Source of the DNA: a bacterium | GTDB taxonomy: Bacteria; CSSED10-310; JAJRTK01 | DNA length: 29,407 nucleotides | Assembly (NCBI GenBank): GCA_024278345.1 | Contig: JAJRTK010000456.1 | Location: forward strand, 1 to 29,407 | Direction of reading: 5' to 3' | Part shown: positions 13,764 through 22,066 of the stretch, one piece after another | How the letters are laid out: each line of letters opens with the position of its first letter | How positions within the stretch are numbered: position 1 is the first letter of the stretch | The notes under the pieces: generated by a model | What the model saw: only the letters and a program-made list of their open reading frames with translations | Databases searched by the model: none | Told to the model about the DNA's origin: nothing | Translations under genes and position numbers: made by a program

Positions 13764-14321
13764 GTGAAACGCCCTCAACTCTTTGCCATGACCGCCATTG
13801 TTGCTCTCTGCGGTTCCTGCTACGTCAGCTCGAAAAATCCGCTCTCAAGCCCCGACACCGCAACCATTGACTCGCAATTGCTAGGGCGATGGAAGAGCCT
13901 TCAGGAAAACGACGACGAGATCCTGAGCTTCGCGCCCAAGGACAAACACTGGGTGGAGGTCCGCTCTAGCGAGGTCTCTGAACCGCTTCGGGCCTTCACC
14001 ACGCGTTTGGGAAAAGAAAGCTACCTCAATGTCCACGGAACTGAGCCGGACGCCTTTATCATCGTTCGGTACCGCATCGACGAAGCGGACCGGCTCCAGA
14101 TTTCGCTCCTTGACCAAAAAGCCGTCGAAAAAGCCATCGAGAACGGTGAGGTCCAAAAGAGCAGTCAGCCTCAGGACGACGACTCGACGATCCTGACGGC
14201 CCCTCCGGCAAAGCTCAGGGCCTTCCTCCAACGACATGCCTCGGCTGAGCTCTTCCCCGAAACCAGCAACTACGACCGCCTGCCATCCCCAAAGAAGAAG
14301 ATCACTTCGAAGAAGGAATAG
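13764..14321 (+). CDS. Small predicted lipoprotein of unknown function
   Basis: This 185-residue product has a KRPQ basic start, a hydrophobic run and a lipobox-like CGSC that would place Cys19 at the lipidation site; the residue at -3 is Cys rather than the usual Leu. The mature part contains LLGRWKSLQENDDEILSFAPKD, reminiscent of small beta-barrel lipocalin-like or META-type outer-membrane lipoproteins. It ends in a Lys/Ser-rich tail. I do not recognise a specific family. GTG start with AAAGGAG nine bases upstream. It is divergent from the GH114-like gene, with a 117-bp spacer. Its last 20 bases overlap the end of the convergent ATP-grasp gene. Confidence 0.72.
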   Translation: MKRPQLFAMTAIVALCGSCYVSSKNPLSSPDTATIDSQLLGRWKSLQENDDEILSFAPKDKHWVEVRSSEVSEPLRAFTTRLGKESYLNVHGTEPDAFIIVRYRIDEADRLQISLLDQKAVEKAIENGEVQKSSQPQDDDSTILTAPPAKLRAFLQRHASAELFPETSNYDRLPSPKKKITSKKE

Positions 14322-17300
14322 TGGGTAACAAGCCCTGGCCGATGACCGAAGCCGCGACTTCCGACTTGAGGATGGTCCCGCGGGAACGAGTCCCATCCAG
14401 AATCACGACGAGCGGCTGATCGAACCTCAGGTGGCGGACTTCCCGGCCATCGTGGAGGGCAGATTGCCGTTGGAGCCACTGGCGATCCAGGGTCTCGCTC
14501 CCCTGGGCCGGGCTCACGCCAGAATAGGTTCCCACGCAGAGGTAACCCACGTCCAGCGACATGAGGTTATGGAAGAAGTGAGATCCCTGGGAGGGTTCTA
14601 AGGCACGATGGTGAAAGGGCGTCTCGACGATGACTCGGGCACCCGAGATCTGCGGCCAATCCACCGGGATTCCCAGCGACGGATCGGACGAACCCCAGCG
14701 GCCGGCTCCAAGCAGGATATAGCCTCGCCCTTCCTCTAGGAGCTTGGCATTCATTTCATGGAGCTCAGCAATGATTGCTGGCATTTCCGGCGCCTCTAGA
14801 TTGTCGCGCACCACGTAAACCAGGTCGAAAATATCTTCGATCAAACCGTGCCCCAACGCCTTGGAGCTCGCGGCAAGAATGGCGTCGGGGGAAAAACTCT
14901 CCACCTCCAAGGGGATCGTATGATCCGCTTCGATGAGCGGTCGAATCTGCAGCAGATGCAAACAGGGTTTCCGCCCTTTTTCCTTGGCAATCTCCTTTCG
15001 GTCCCAGTCCCCGAGGTCCACCGCAAACTCGATCTCCACGGGGCAGCCCATGGCACGGCGGAACAAGGAAAGAAGCTCGTCGAGAGCTTCGGCAAGGGGA
15101 ATGTCACTCCAACGCAAGATATTGCGAAAGTTCAGGACCCTTGGCCCGGGCAAAGCGAAGGAATCCCGAAGCACGTCGTCGTCGGGGGAATAGACACAGG
15201 CTAGTGACCCCAACACGCCATCGGCCTCGGCCTGAGCAAGAGGATATCGGCGGAGCGAGGACTCGGAGCCCGCCAAGAAATCAACCCTAGGATTGGATAC
15301 ATCCAAAGCGTAGAACTCAGACTGGGAGTACTCCAGTATTTCCTTGGTGGAACGGTACTGGGGGAGAATTTGAGGCATCTTCGGCGAAAAGCGCAACACA
15401 TCGCCGCCTCGGACGATATGGGCCCCGAGGCCCAGCGCCAACATGACGATGCCATCCTCCGCTTTCTGCTTCCCGGCCGGATAGAAATTGTAGGACAAAG
15501 CCACACCGGACATGTGAGGGTAAAAGCGCTGGCCATGAAACTGTCCTACCAGCTCCTGGATCACCACGGCCATTTTCTCTTCTTCGACCCAAAAGGGTGT
15601 TTTGGCCATGTACGCCCTGGCCGATTCGGCAAAGGTCGAAGCGTAGACGGCCTGGATCGCCCGGCACAGCTCCGCGAAGCGGACCTCACGATCAGGATGG
15701 TTGTTGGGAAGCATATAGGTGGAATAGACGCCCGCGCAGGACTGCTGCTGGGAATCTTCCAACAGGCTTGAGGATCGGATCGCCAGCGGGCGCCGAATCT
15801 CCTGGGCGACCTTCCGGAGCTCAAGGGCAACCCGAGGCGGCAGCCTGGCATCCAAGAAACGAGGAAACAGGCTGACATCTTTCATATTTCCCGACTGGCT
15901 CTCCGCCAGAGAGGCATGCTCTACGAACTCGTCGAACTCGTCGGTTCCAATGGCCACGGTTTGAGGGATCTTGATCTGTAGGGGCAGAAACTTGTCCTGA
16001 AGTTCCTTGCGGGCCAACACTGAATGAATGAAGGCGATCCCTCGGCCCTTGCCTCCGATGGAGCCACCACCAAGGCGCAAGAAAAGGTTCTGATGCCCGG
16101 CCATCCGTGCGGAAAAATCGGCTATGACCCCTGTCCGTTCCCGCTCGGCAGCCCGGTGCAAAACGCGAATCAAAAAGTGGCGTAGCTCTTCGACGGTAGC
16201 GAAATCAGTCGCCTGGATGCTTCGTATTCTCCCCGCCAACTGGAACATGCTCCGGGCACGCAGCCAAACATTAATATGGTTGTTGCTGGCATGATAGTAG
16301 AGCGACTCAGCAGGAACATCGGCCAGAACTCGCTCCATCTCGAACATGTCCCGTGCCCGAGCCACCTTGGCTCCACTGGGCAAACGGAAAATGAAATCGC
16401 CGAAACCCAGGGTCTCTTTGAGGAATCCACGAATCCGGCGCAAGAGGCGCGGCGAGTTCTTGTCGGCAAAATGGACGTTGAGCTCTCTTGCCCTGGCGAC
16501 ATTTTCCGCGTCGGCCGACTGCAACAGGATTGGCATGTTCGGATTCTCCCCCCGGATAAACTCCACCAGCTCGAATCCCGCCGTGGGATGACGTTTGCCG
16601 TCGCGAGGAAACCGGACATCGCTGATGACGCCAAAAACGTTGTCCTGGTACAGCCGAAAATAGCGGGTCGCCTCTTCAAAGCTCGTGGCCAGGAGCACCT
16701 TGGGCCTGGTCCGCATCCGCATCAACTTGTGGAGGGCGTTGACTCCTTCAGCGATGAGGGACTGGGACTGGGTCATGAGCTCGGTGTAAAGGAGCGCCAG
16801 GAAGGTGGAATAGCGGCGGACCGAATCCTCTACTACCAAGATGACTTGCACCCCGGCAGCCTCTGTATCGGACGCAACATTTAGAGTATCCTCGAACTGC
16901 TTGATCATGGCCAACAGAATTCGAGTATCTCCGGTCCAGAAAAAAACCCGGGTCGGTCCCCCCAGGGAGGAAACCCAGGACAACCGTCGCAGGTCCCTCT
17001 CGTTGAAGGTCAAGATCCCAAGAGGTAGATTCGGATAGCGTTTCCGGAGTTCCTGGCAAAACTCCGGCATGGTGGGTCCCTGAAGGCGAACCGTGGAGAG
17101 CACCAGATCAAAACGCCGCTTTTCCAGAAGCTCCAAAGCCCCTTTGGCCGTTGTCACCTGGCGGATTCGCGGAGCCCAATGCAGGTTGAGTTCGGAGTAC
17201 TCCAAGAAAAGCCGCTCGCTGAGGCGGCCATCTTCCTCCAAGACAAAGGCATCATAGGCAGAGGAGACCAGCAAGATATTGCGTACGCGAAAAGGCATCA

Positions 17301-17367
17301 GGTCATGGAAGCTCTGCATCCACGGTTCTCCCAGCGCCAATTGCAAGACGCGTTCTTTTGCTGACAT
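14302..17367 (-). CDS. Two receiver-like domains fused to a PEP-synthase/PPDK-type ATP-grasp domain
   Basis: The 1021-residue protein has three parts. Residues 30-150 look like a degenerate receiver: the acidic pair is replaced by Ser-Ser (LLVSSAYDA) and the phosphoacceptor position by Ser (LVLSTVRLQG). Residues 175-310 form a receiver with all key residues: E180-D181, D250 in GVISDVRFP, S284 and K303. From about residue 430 there is a pyruvate phosphate dikinase N-terminal domain: GGGSIGGKGRGIAF with K440, LAIRSSSLLEDS with R531, EIEFAVDLG and LHLLQIRPL. The phosphohistidine swivel domain and the PEP/pyruvate barrel of true PEP synthase are absent. A phosphorylation-controlled kinase or ligase acting on another partner is therefore more likely than gluconeogenic PEP synthesis. 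GAGG lies seven bases before the ATG. It sits downstream of gdhA across a terminator-like hairpin. Substrate is unknown. Confidence 0.85.
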   Translation of the reverse strand: MSAKERVLQLALGEPWMQSFHDLMPFRVRNILLVSSAYDAFVLEEDGRLSERLFLEYSELNLHWAPRIRQVTTAKGALELLEKRRFDLVLSTVRLQGPTMPEFCQELRKRYPNLPLGILTFNERDLRRLSWVSSLGGPTRVFFWTGDTRILLAMIKQFEDTLNVASDTEAAGVQVILVVEDSVRRYSTFLALLYTELMTQSQSLIAEGVNALHKLMRMRTRPKVLLATSFEEATRYFRLYQDNVFGVISDVRFPRDGKRHPTAGFELVEFIRGENPNMPILLQSADAENVARARELNVHFADKNSPRLLRRIRGFLKETLGFGDFIFRLPSGAKVARARDMFEMERVLADVPAESLYYHASNNHINVWLRARSMFQLAGRIRSIQATDFATVEELRHFLIRVLHRAAERERTGVIADFSARMAGHQNLFLRLGGGSIGGKGRGIAFIHSVLARKELQDKFLPLQIKIPQTVAIGTDEFDEFVEHASLAESQSGNMKDVSLFPRFLDARLPPRVALELRKVAQEIRRPLAIRSSSLLEDSQQQSCAGVYSTYMLPNNHPDREVRFAELCRAIQAVYASTFAESARAYMAKTPFWVEEEKMAVVIQELVGQFHGQRFYPHMSGVALSYNFYPAGKQKAEDGIVMLALGLGAHIVRGGDVLRFSPKMPQILPQYRSTKEILEYSQSEFYALDVSNPRVDFLAGSESSLRRYPLAQAEADGVLGSLACVYSPDDDVLRDSFALPGPRVLNFRNILRWSDIPLAEALDELLSLFRRAMGCPVEIEFAVDLGDWDRKEIAKEKGRKPCLHLLQIRPLIEADHTIPLEVESFSPDAILAASSKALGHGLIEDIFDLVYVVRDNLEAPEMPAIIAELHEMNAKLLEEGRGYILLGAGRWGSSDPSLGIPVDWPQISGARVIVETPFHHRALEPSQGSHFFHNLMSLDVGYLCVGTYSGVSPAQGSETLDRQWLQRQSALHDGREVRHLRFDQPLVVILDGTRSRGTILKSEVAASVIGQGLLPTIPSSK

Positions 17368-17402
17368 CGGTCATCCTCGTTTCGGCATCGCCGCCAATTT
17401 CA

Positions 17403-17447
17403 GAAAAAAAGCCACGAGCTGCCGGCTATCCGTGTCGGATAGCCGGC
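17403..17447 (-). terminator. Hairpin with T-run downstream of gdhA
   Basis: A perfect 12-bp stem, GCCGGCTATCCG / CGGATAGCCGGC with a TGT loop at 17421-17447, is followed on the minus strand ten bases later by seven Ts (17410-17404). It lies 31 bp after the gdhA stop. The gap between stem and T-run is longer than in an ideal intrinsic terminator, so it may be leaky and let some transcription reach the ATP-grasp gene. Confidence 0.65.
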
Positions 17448-17477
17448 CAACAAATCGGGGCCCCGGCTGAGTTCCCC

Positions 17478-18818
17478 TTAGACGACACCCTGATCGAGCA
17501 TCGCGTCGGCAACCTTCCTGAACCCGGCGACATTGGCGCCCATGACGTAATTGACCCAGTCACCTTGGGTGCCGTGCTCCACACATGTCTCGTGAATCGA
17601 GCGCATGATGATGGAAAGGCGACTGTCCACCTCTTCCCGGGTCCACTTGAGGTGCTGCGCATTTTGGCTCATTTCGAGGCCCGAAGTGGCAACACCACCG
17701 GCGTTGGAGGCTTTGCCCGGTGCATAGAGGATCTTGGCGTTCTGGAAGATATCGACTCCCTTGGGAACCGTGGGCATGTTGGCGGCCTCGGAAACACAAA
17801 TACAGCCGTTGGAAACCAGCGTCTTGGCATCTTCCTCGCTGATCTCGTTCTGCGTGGCCGCCGGCATGGCGATGTCGCAAGGCACCGACCAGGGCCGCTG
17901 CCCCTCCATATAGACCGATCCGGAAAATTCGTCAGCGTATTCCCTGATCCGGCCACGGCGGACGTTCTTGAGAGCCATGATCCACGCTAGCTTCTCGGCA
18001 TCGATCCCCTCTTCGTCCAGAATGGTTCCGTTGGAATCGGACATGGTGAGGACCTTCCCCCCAAGCTGTATGACCTTCTCCGCGGCATATTGAGCGGCAT
18101 TTCCGGCCCCGGAAACGAGCACTCGCTTACCCTCGACGGAATCGCCTTTGGTCTTCAACATCTCTTCGGCAAAATAGACCGTGCCATAGCCCGTCGCTTC
18201 GGGACGAATAAAGGAGCCACCCCAATTCACGGCCTTGCCCGTGAGCGTTCCGGTGAATTCATTCTTGAGCCTCTTGTACTGCCCGAACAGGTAACCGATC
18301 TCCCTGCCGCCGACACCGATATCTCCTGCTGGCACGTCGGTACAGGGACCAATGTGGCGGAACAATTCGCTCATAAAGGCCTGGCAGAAACGCATCACCT
18401 CGAAATCCCCCTTGCCCCTGGGATCGAAGTCCGAGCCTCCCTTGCCCCCACCCATAGGCAAGGTTGTCAGGGCGTTCTTGAACACCTGCTCGAAGGCCAG
18501 GAACTTCAAGATCCCGACGTTGACACTGGGATGGAACCGGAGCCCCCCCTTGTAGGGACCAATGGCGCTGTTCATTTCCACTCGCCAGCCGCGGTTGACC
18601 TGCACTTGCCCTTGGTCATCCACCCAAGTGACCCGGAACCGGATCAGCCGCTCGGGCTCGACCATGCGCTCGAGGATCTTCATGTGCCGGTAGGCCGGCG
18701 TCGATTCGACGATGGGCATTACAGATTCCGCGACTTCGTGAACAGCCTGATGAAAAGCCGCTTCACCGGGATTCTTCGCAACGACCTGCGCCATGAACGA
18801 ATCCAAACTAGTACTCAT
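17478..18818 (-). CDS. gdhA: NADP-type glutamate dehydrogenase
   Basis: GdhA interconverts 2-oxoglutarate plus ammonia and glutamate with NAD(P)H. It is a cytosolic hexamer. The 446-residue length equals that of enterobacterial GdhA. Visible motifs are YKGGLRFHPSVN, the active-site lysine region LPMGGGKGGSDFDPRGKG, DVPAGDIGVGGREIGYLFGQY, the nucleotide-binding VLVSGAGNAAQYAAEK, and GVATSGLEMSQNA near the end. NADP preference is inferred from overall similarity to the small hexameric class, not from a decisive residue. ATG 18818 follows GGGGAAAG and gives the standard N-terminus; the frame remains open further upstream without support. It is divergent from the orphan ATP-grasp gene, with a 609-bp control region between them. 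The nearest minus-strand promoter-like element I see is TTGACT near 19085 with a poor -10. Confidence 0.97.
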   Translation of the reverse strand: MSTSLDSFMAQVVAKNPGEAAFHQAVHEVAESVMPIVESTPAYRHMKILERMVEPERLIRFRVTWVDDQGQVQVNRGWRVEMNSAIGPYKGGLRFHPSVNVGILKFLAFEQVFKNALTTLPMGGGKGGSDFDPRGKGDFEVMRFCQAFMSELFRHIGPCTDVPAGDIGVGGREIGYLFGQYKRLKNEFTGTLTGKAVNWGGSFIRPEATGYGTVYFAEEMLKTKGDSVEGKRVLVSGAGNAAQYAAEKVIQLGGKVLTMSDSNGTILDEEGIDAEKLAWIMALKNVRRGRIREYADEFSGSVYMEGQRPWSVPCDIAMPAATQNEISEEDAKTLVSNGCICVSEAANMPTVPKGVDIFQNAKILYAPGKASNAGGVATSGLEMSQNAQHLKWTREEVDSRLSIIMRSIHETCVEHGTQGDWVNYVMGANVAGFRKVADAMLDQGVV

Positions 18819-19205
18819 AACTTTCCCCAATTGGTGAGGAGCCCTGCCGGAGACATGGGGCTCGGTTTGCGCCACAAACCCACGGACTGCGCGGGCCAGC
18901 GCTTCAGGTACTTCGACCGATCTGTTCTGAAAGGCAGCTTCGGGAAGCGGCGGGTATCTTCGAGCCCAGGAAAGGCAAATGCACCGGCACAACAGGCACG
19001 GCTAGGCCATCACAAGAACTCGGGCATTCGGAAACCGCAAATTCCACTCTTCTCTGCTAAACTCTGGCGAGGCACTTGGCAAGTCAAGGACACAACTTTT
19101 TCCGAAGATTCTCCCACCCAATCTCCGGAATCGCGCCCTTTCCGGAACTCACGAATCGCCACAAAAAAAACTTAGCCGGACAACGGCAAAGCTCCGGCGG
19201 CAAAG

Positions 19206-19270
19206 CAGGCGAGGAACGGGAGCGGCCGCGAGCGGTCCGAGCGGAACACAACTCCCCAAAAAATAACTCC
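19206..19270 (-). repeat. Dispersed palindromic intergenic element, copy C
   Basis: Read on the minus strand it has a T-rich arm (TTATTTTTTGGGGAGTTG), then TGTTCCGCTCGG, then a diverged GC palindrome including GCGGCCGC, then CTCGCC. The arm matches copy B closely, and the palindrome is the most altered of the four copies. It lies ahead of the promoter of the ATP-grasp gene. Confidence 0.6.
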
Positions 19271-19309
19271 ATCACACATCCCTTTCCTCAATCTCTCCTC
19301 CCCCTTGGG

Positions 19310-19338
19310 TTGACGATGGTTCCTCTGGCCGCTAAACC
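19310..19338 (+). promoter_or_regulatory. Candidate promoter for the ATP-grasp gene
   Basis: TTGACG (19310-19315) with a 17-bp spacer and TAAACC (19333-19338). The -35 matches five of six and the -10 three of six. It is about 90 bp ahead of the TTG start. Confidence 0.4.
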
Positions 19339-19427
19339 AGTGCAGATCGAGCCAGCACGGCGAAGCCCGTCCCAAACCCAATGGAAGGGTCTCCAAGCCC
19401 GCCTCAAACCCAGCAGGAGGACTCATC

Positions 19428-20858
19428 TTGACCGAGCCCATCACCAAGAAGATCGCCCTCATGGCATCCCACGACTGGCACCTCCGGGCCGCCATGGCCG
19501 AGTTCCTGAAATACATCGACCCCACTGTTCGCTGGAAGGGGAAAGACTACAAGCTCGAGCTCACTCGGATCATCGCACGCCCCCTCAGAGCCGGCGAAAA
19601 CTTGAATCAGGAAGCCGACCTCATCGTCGATCGCACCACCCACTGGAACACCTACTACCGCTCTTGGGCTCACCAGGCAGCCAACTCCCTGGCCCGCTTC
19701 GTCAACCATCCCTTCACTTTCTTCGTCTACGACAAACACGCGACCTTCGACCTTCTGGCCCGGGCCATGCACCCGGAGGACCGCTTTCCCAAGACAGTCC
19801 TTCTTCCAGAGTTTCAACCCTGGACCCACGATCAGATCCAGCAATCCTGGTGGGCCTACGAACAGAGCCTCGTCACGAAGAACACTGAATTGGGATTCGA
19901 TGAAAGCCGCCGCAAGACCGACTGGGGCGAAGTGAAAAAGAGCCTCCGGCGAGCCCGCGCCATGGAGGAACGTTCCCAGATGGTCCGCCGGGACTTCTAC
20001 GCCGGTGGCAACTACCTCCAAGAGGTTGTGGAAAACGTGTTCGACAACAGATTTCCTCTCTACCTCAAGAAGGCTTATGGCGGCGGCGGAGGCCAAGTCT
20101 ACCGAATCAAGGACATGGACGAGCTCTACTACCGATACGACCGAACGGGAGAACAGGCCTTCCATCTTCAGGAAGCCATCGAGCCTTACGACGTTTTCTA
20201 TCGAGCCATGGGCATCGGACCCATCATCTTCCCCATGTTCTTTCAGCCCGATCACCCGCATCACCAGCACTACAGCGAAAAGAAACCGGTCATGGACCCC
20301 GAAATCCACCACCGGCTCGAAAGCTACGTCTTGTTCGTGAACTCCTACCACCGGTGGACCTACAACTCTTTCGAGACCTTGATGAAGGACGGGATCCTCC
20401 ACCCCATCGACTTCGCCAACGCCTGCCCCGACAGCCACTTCACATCCCTCCACGTCCACTTCCCCCTCCTGCTCTGCTCGTTGGTCAAATGGCTCTCCTT
20501 CTGCGCCATCAACGAACAGGACATGGGGATCGACATGGAGATGACCCGCTATCTCAGGATCCTCAACGACCCGAAGATCACCGCGCAAGAGAAGTTCGAC
20601 TTCTGTCGGGCGGCATCAGAGAAATACTTCTCCCTGGATGAGTTCGCGGAGTTTTGCCGGGAAAACTTCGCCGACATCGAAGAGCAAATGGTGGGCTTCT
20701 ACCACCACAAGTTCGACGAGATCATACGATTTTCCATCCAGTTTAGTGACTTCCCCGAGTCGGAGCACGAAAAGTTCTACAGCTATTACAAGGAGATGAT
20801 GGAGGATCTCTGGCTCCCCAACGCCGAGCGTTACCTCACGCCGGCCGTTTTCGAATAG
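19428..20858 (+). CDS. Orphan ATP-grasp-type protein of unknown substrate
   Basis: The 476-residue product carries an ATP-grasp-like core at residues 205-255: LYLKKAYGGGGGQVYRI, then FHLQEAIEPYDVFYRA. This pairs an ATP-binding lysine and a glycine-rich loop with a Gln-Glu hinge. Farther on, HPIDFANACPDSHFTS contains Asp and Asn residues suited to binding the metal-ATP. ATP-grasp enzymes join a carboxylate to an amine or thiol through an acyl phosphate. The N-terminal 200 residues and the His-rich QPDHPHHQHY segment match nothing I can name. There is no signal peptide or transmembrane helix. TTG 19428 is the start, seven bases after AGGAGG. It stands alone, divergent from gdhA and convergent with the scramblase gene, so the neighbours do not reveal its substrate. 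Confidence 0.72.
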   Translation: MTEPITKKIALMASHDWHLRAAMAEFLKYIDPTVRWKGKDYKLELTRIIARPLRAGENLNQEADLIVDRTTHWNTYYRSWAHQAANSLARFVNHPFTFFVYDKHATFDLLARAMHPEDRFPKTVLLPEFQPWTHDQIQQSWWAYEQSLVTKNTELGFDESRRKTDWGEVKKSLRRARAMEERSQMVRRDFYAGGNYLQEVVENVFDNRFPLYLKKAYGGGGGQVYRIKDMDELYYRYDRTGEQAFHLQEAIEPYDVFYRAMGIGPIIFPMFFQPDHPHHQHYSEKKPVMDPEIHHRLESYVLFVNSYHRWTYNSFETLMKDGILHPIDFANACPDSHFTSLHVHFPLLLCSLVKWLSFCAINEQDMGIDMEMTRYLRILNDPKITAQEKFDFCRAASEKYFSLDEFAEFCRENFADIEEQMVGFYHHKFDEIIRFSIQFSDFPESEHEKFYSYYKEMMEDLWLPNAERYLTPAVFE

Positions 20859-20910
20859 GCACCACCGCAAGCGGAAACTCGGCTCCGAGAAGATCGTGCA
20901 AAGCAGCAGG

Positions 20911-20970
20911 ATCTCTTTTGGGGTTGCGTTCCGCTCGCGTCGCGGGGCGGCCGCCCAGCGCCACTCGCCC
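20911..20970 (+). repeat. Dispersed palindromic intergenic element, copy B
   Basis: It has the arm CTCTTTTGGGGTTGCG, then TTCCGCTCGCGTCG, the 12-bp palindrome GGGCGG/CCGCCC without loop (20945-20956), and CCACTCGCC. It fills the 207-bp gap between two convergent genes (ATP-grasp and scramblase), which otherwise contains no gene or clear terminator. Confidence 0.75.
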
Positions 20971-21065
20971 CGAGAGCAGGGCAGCCACCGGGATACGACT
21001 CCCATAAAACTGGGACGCCGCCACGCGGATAGTGTCTCCCGAGGCAGGCACCGGACAGCCTATAG

Positions 21066-22055
21066 CTAGTTCCTGAACAATGATCCCAGTCCGCCTCGCG
21101 AATAGCTTCCTCGCCGGCGGTTCTGACTGTTGTCCTCGAAATGGATGAAATCAATGAGGAAAACCGCTCCCAGAAGAAGCTTCCTCTGCAACAGGGTCAA
21201 TCCCTCGGAAAACTCCACGCGAAAGTTGTCGGCATCGGTGAAGCTCTCTTTGAGATAGCCACTCCACTTCTTCTGGATGAGCCCTATCTGCCGCTCCCCT
21301 ATAAGAGCCCTGAAGGTCCACGGCCGCCAGATGGGTCCCACAATCCGCAAGACCTCCCGACCCGTGTCGTCCTTGATCAAGTAGAGGCGCCGGAGAAGAC
21401 TGAACTCTCGATGAACCGTTCCGATCTTGAACCCATCGCCATCCCAGACCTCCAGCTCGTGGAGGTAAAAGCGGAACGGACGCTCCAAGGTCAGAAACGG
21501 AATGCCGCCGGCGGTTTTCACGCTCATATTGAAGGGCCGGGCAGACCGCAAGAAGTTCCGGGAAAGCATGGCTCCGACGTTTCCCCCTTCCTCGGCGACG
21601 TGGAACATGACCCTGCCAAGGCCGCGGACCACGTAGTGATTCCGGGTTTCAACGCCCACCCAAAACTCCGCGGACTCATACTGTTGCTTGACTTTGAGCA
21701 CCTTGACCCTGGCGAAGTCCTGTTCCAGTTGGCCCCGGACATAGCTGGCCGGATCGTAGGCCTCTTCACTCCCCGCCGCATGACCGTTGAGCGCCCCTCC
21801 ACGGGAGGCCACGGCCGAAGGCCATTCCCCACCTCCCGGCACCGGAGCGGCGAAACGCCCCTCACCCGGTGAGCCTGGCACAGGCGGCAGCGCACCTCCA
21901 GGCCGGGGATCGGAGGAACTGCTCACGCCTTTGCGCCGGGCCTCCCACTGGGCGCGGCGCTTCTTCCAGGCTTCGTATTTAGAAAAGATCAGACCGCAGC
22001 CCAGACATTCAGCTCTTCCGTCCGGCTGTTGGAGCTTGCATTTTGGGCACTCCAT
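21066..22055 (-). CDS. Zinc-ribbon protein with phospholipid scramblase (LURP-one-related) domain
   Basis: The 329-residue protein begins with a zinc ribbon, CPKCKLQQPDGRAECLGC, and a basic helix (YEAWKKRRAQWEARRKG). A Pro/Gly/Ser-rich linker follows, and a scramblase-family domain occupies about residues 145-310. Diagnostic stretches are PFLTLERPFRFYLHELEVWD, GTVHREFSLLRRLYLIKD, IVGPIWRPWTFRAL, IGLIQKKWSGYLKESFTDAD and the terminal hydrophobic LLLGAVFLIDFIHFE. Eukaryotic members are linked to calcium-stimulated lipid scrambling, while LURP-one-like proteins may simply bind membranes or ligands; bacterial function is unsettled. ATG 22055 follows AAGGGA and lies 11 bp after the malic enzyme stop, so the two are co-transcribed. 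The zinc ribbon fusion suggests cytosolic regulation or protein contact. Confidence 0.85.
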   Translation of the reverse strand: MECPKCKLQQPDGRAECLGCGLIFSKYEAWKKRRAQWEARRKGVSSSSDPRPGGALPPVPGSPGEGRFAAPVPGGGEWPSAVASRGGALNGHAAGSEEAYDPASYVRGQLEQDFARVKVLKVKQQYESAEFWVGVETRNHYVVRGLGRVMFHVAEEGGNVGAMLSRNFLRSARPFNMSVKTAGGIPFLTLERPFRFYLHELEVWDGDGFKIGTVHREFSLLRRLYLIKDDTGREVLRIVGPIWRPWTFRALIGERQIGLIQKKWSGYLKESFTDADNFRVEFSEGLTLLQRKLLLGAVFLIDFIHFEDNSQNRRRGSYSRGGLGSLFRN

Positions 22056-22066
22056 GGGATGTTCCC

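Larger units (their letters stand above)
18819..19427. other. Divergent intergenic region between gdhA and the ATP-grasp gene
   Basis: About 600 bp with no supported gene. Long plus-strand frames here are extensions of antisense frames through gdhA and have no domain or ribosome site. The region contains dispersed repeat copy C (19206-19270) and a candidate promoter (19310-19338) for the rightward gene. Otherwise I see no RNA gene or terminator. Confidence 0.5.

Noticed and set aside
14302-17367. Phosphoenolpyruvate synthase (ppsA)
   Set aside because: Only the N-terminal ATP-grasp part is present; there is no phosphohistidine swivel motif or PEP-binding barrel, and two receiver-like domains are fused in front.
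18090-19175. Long plus-strand open frame (361 codons) opposite gdhA
   Set aside because: It lies antisense to an unmistakable gdhA, has no domain and no ribosome site, and is a typical third-position-GC shadow frame.
19404-20588. Long minus-strand open frame opposite the ATP-grasp gene
   Set aside because: The plus strand encodes ATP-grasp motifs with a strong AGGAGG site; the minus frame is Val/Glu/Gly-rich without recognisable domain.
19428-20858. SpoVR-family protein
   Set aside because: Size and Tyr/His-rich composition suggested it at first, but the KKAYGGGGGQV loop and LQEAIEPYD hinge fit ATP-grasp instead.
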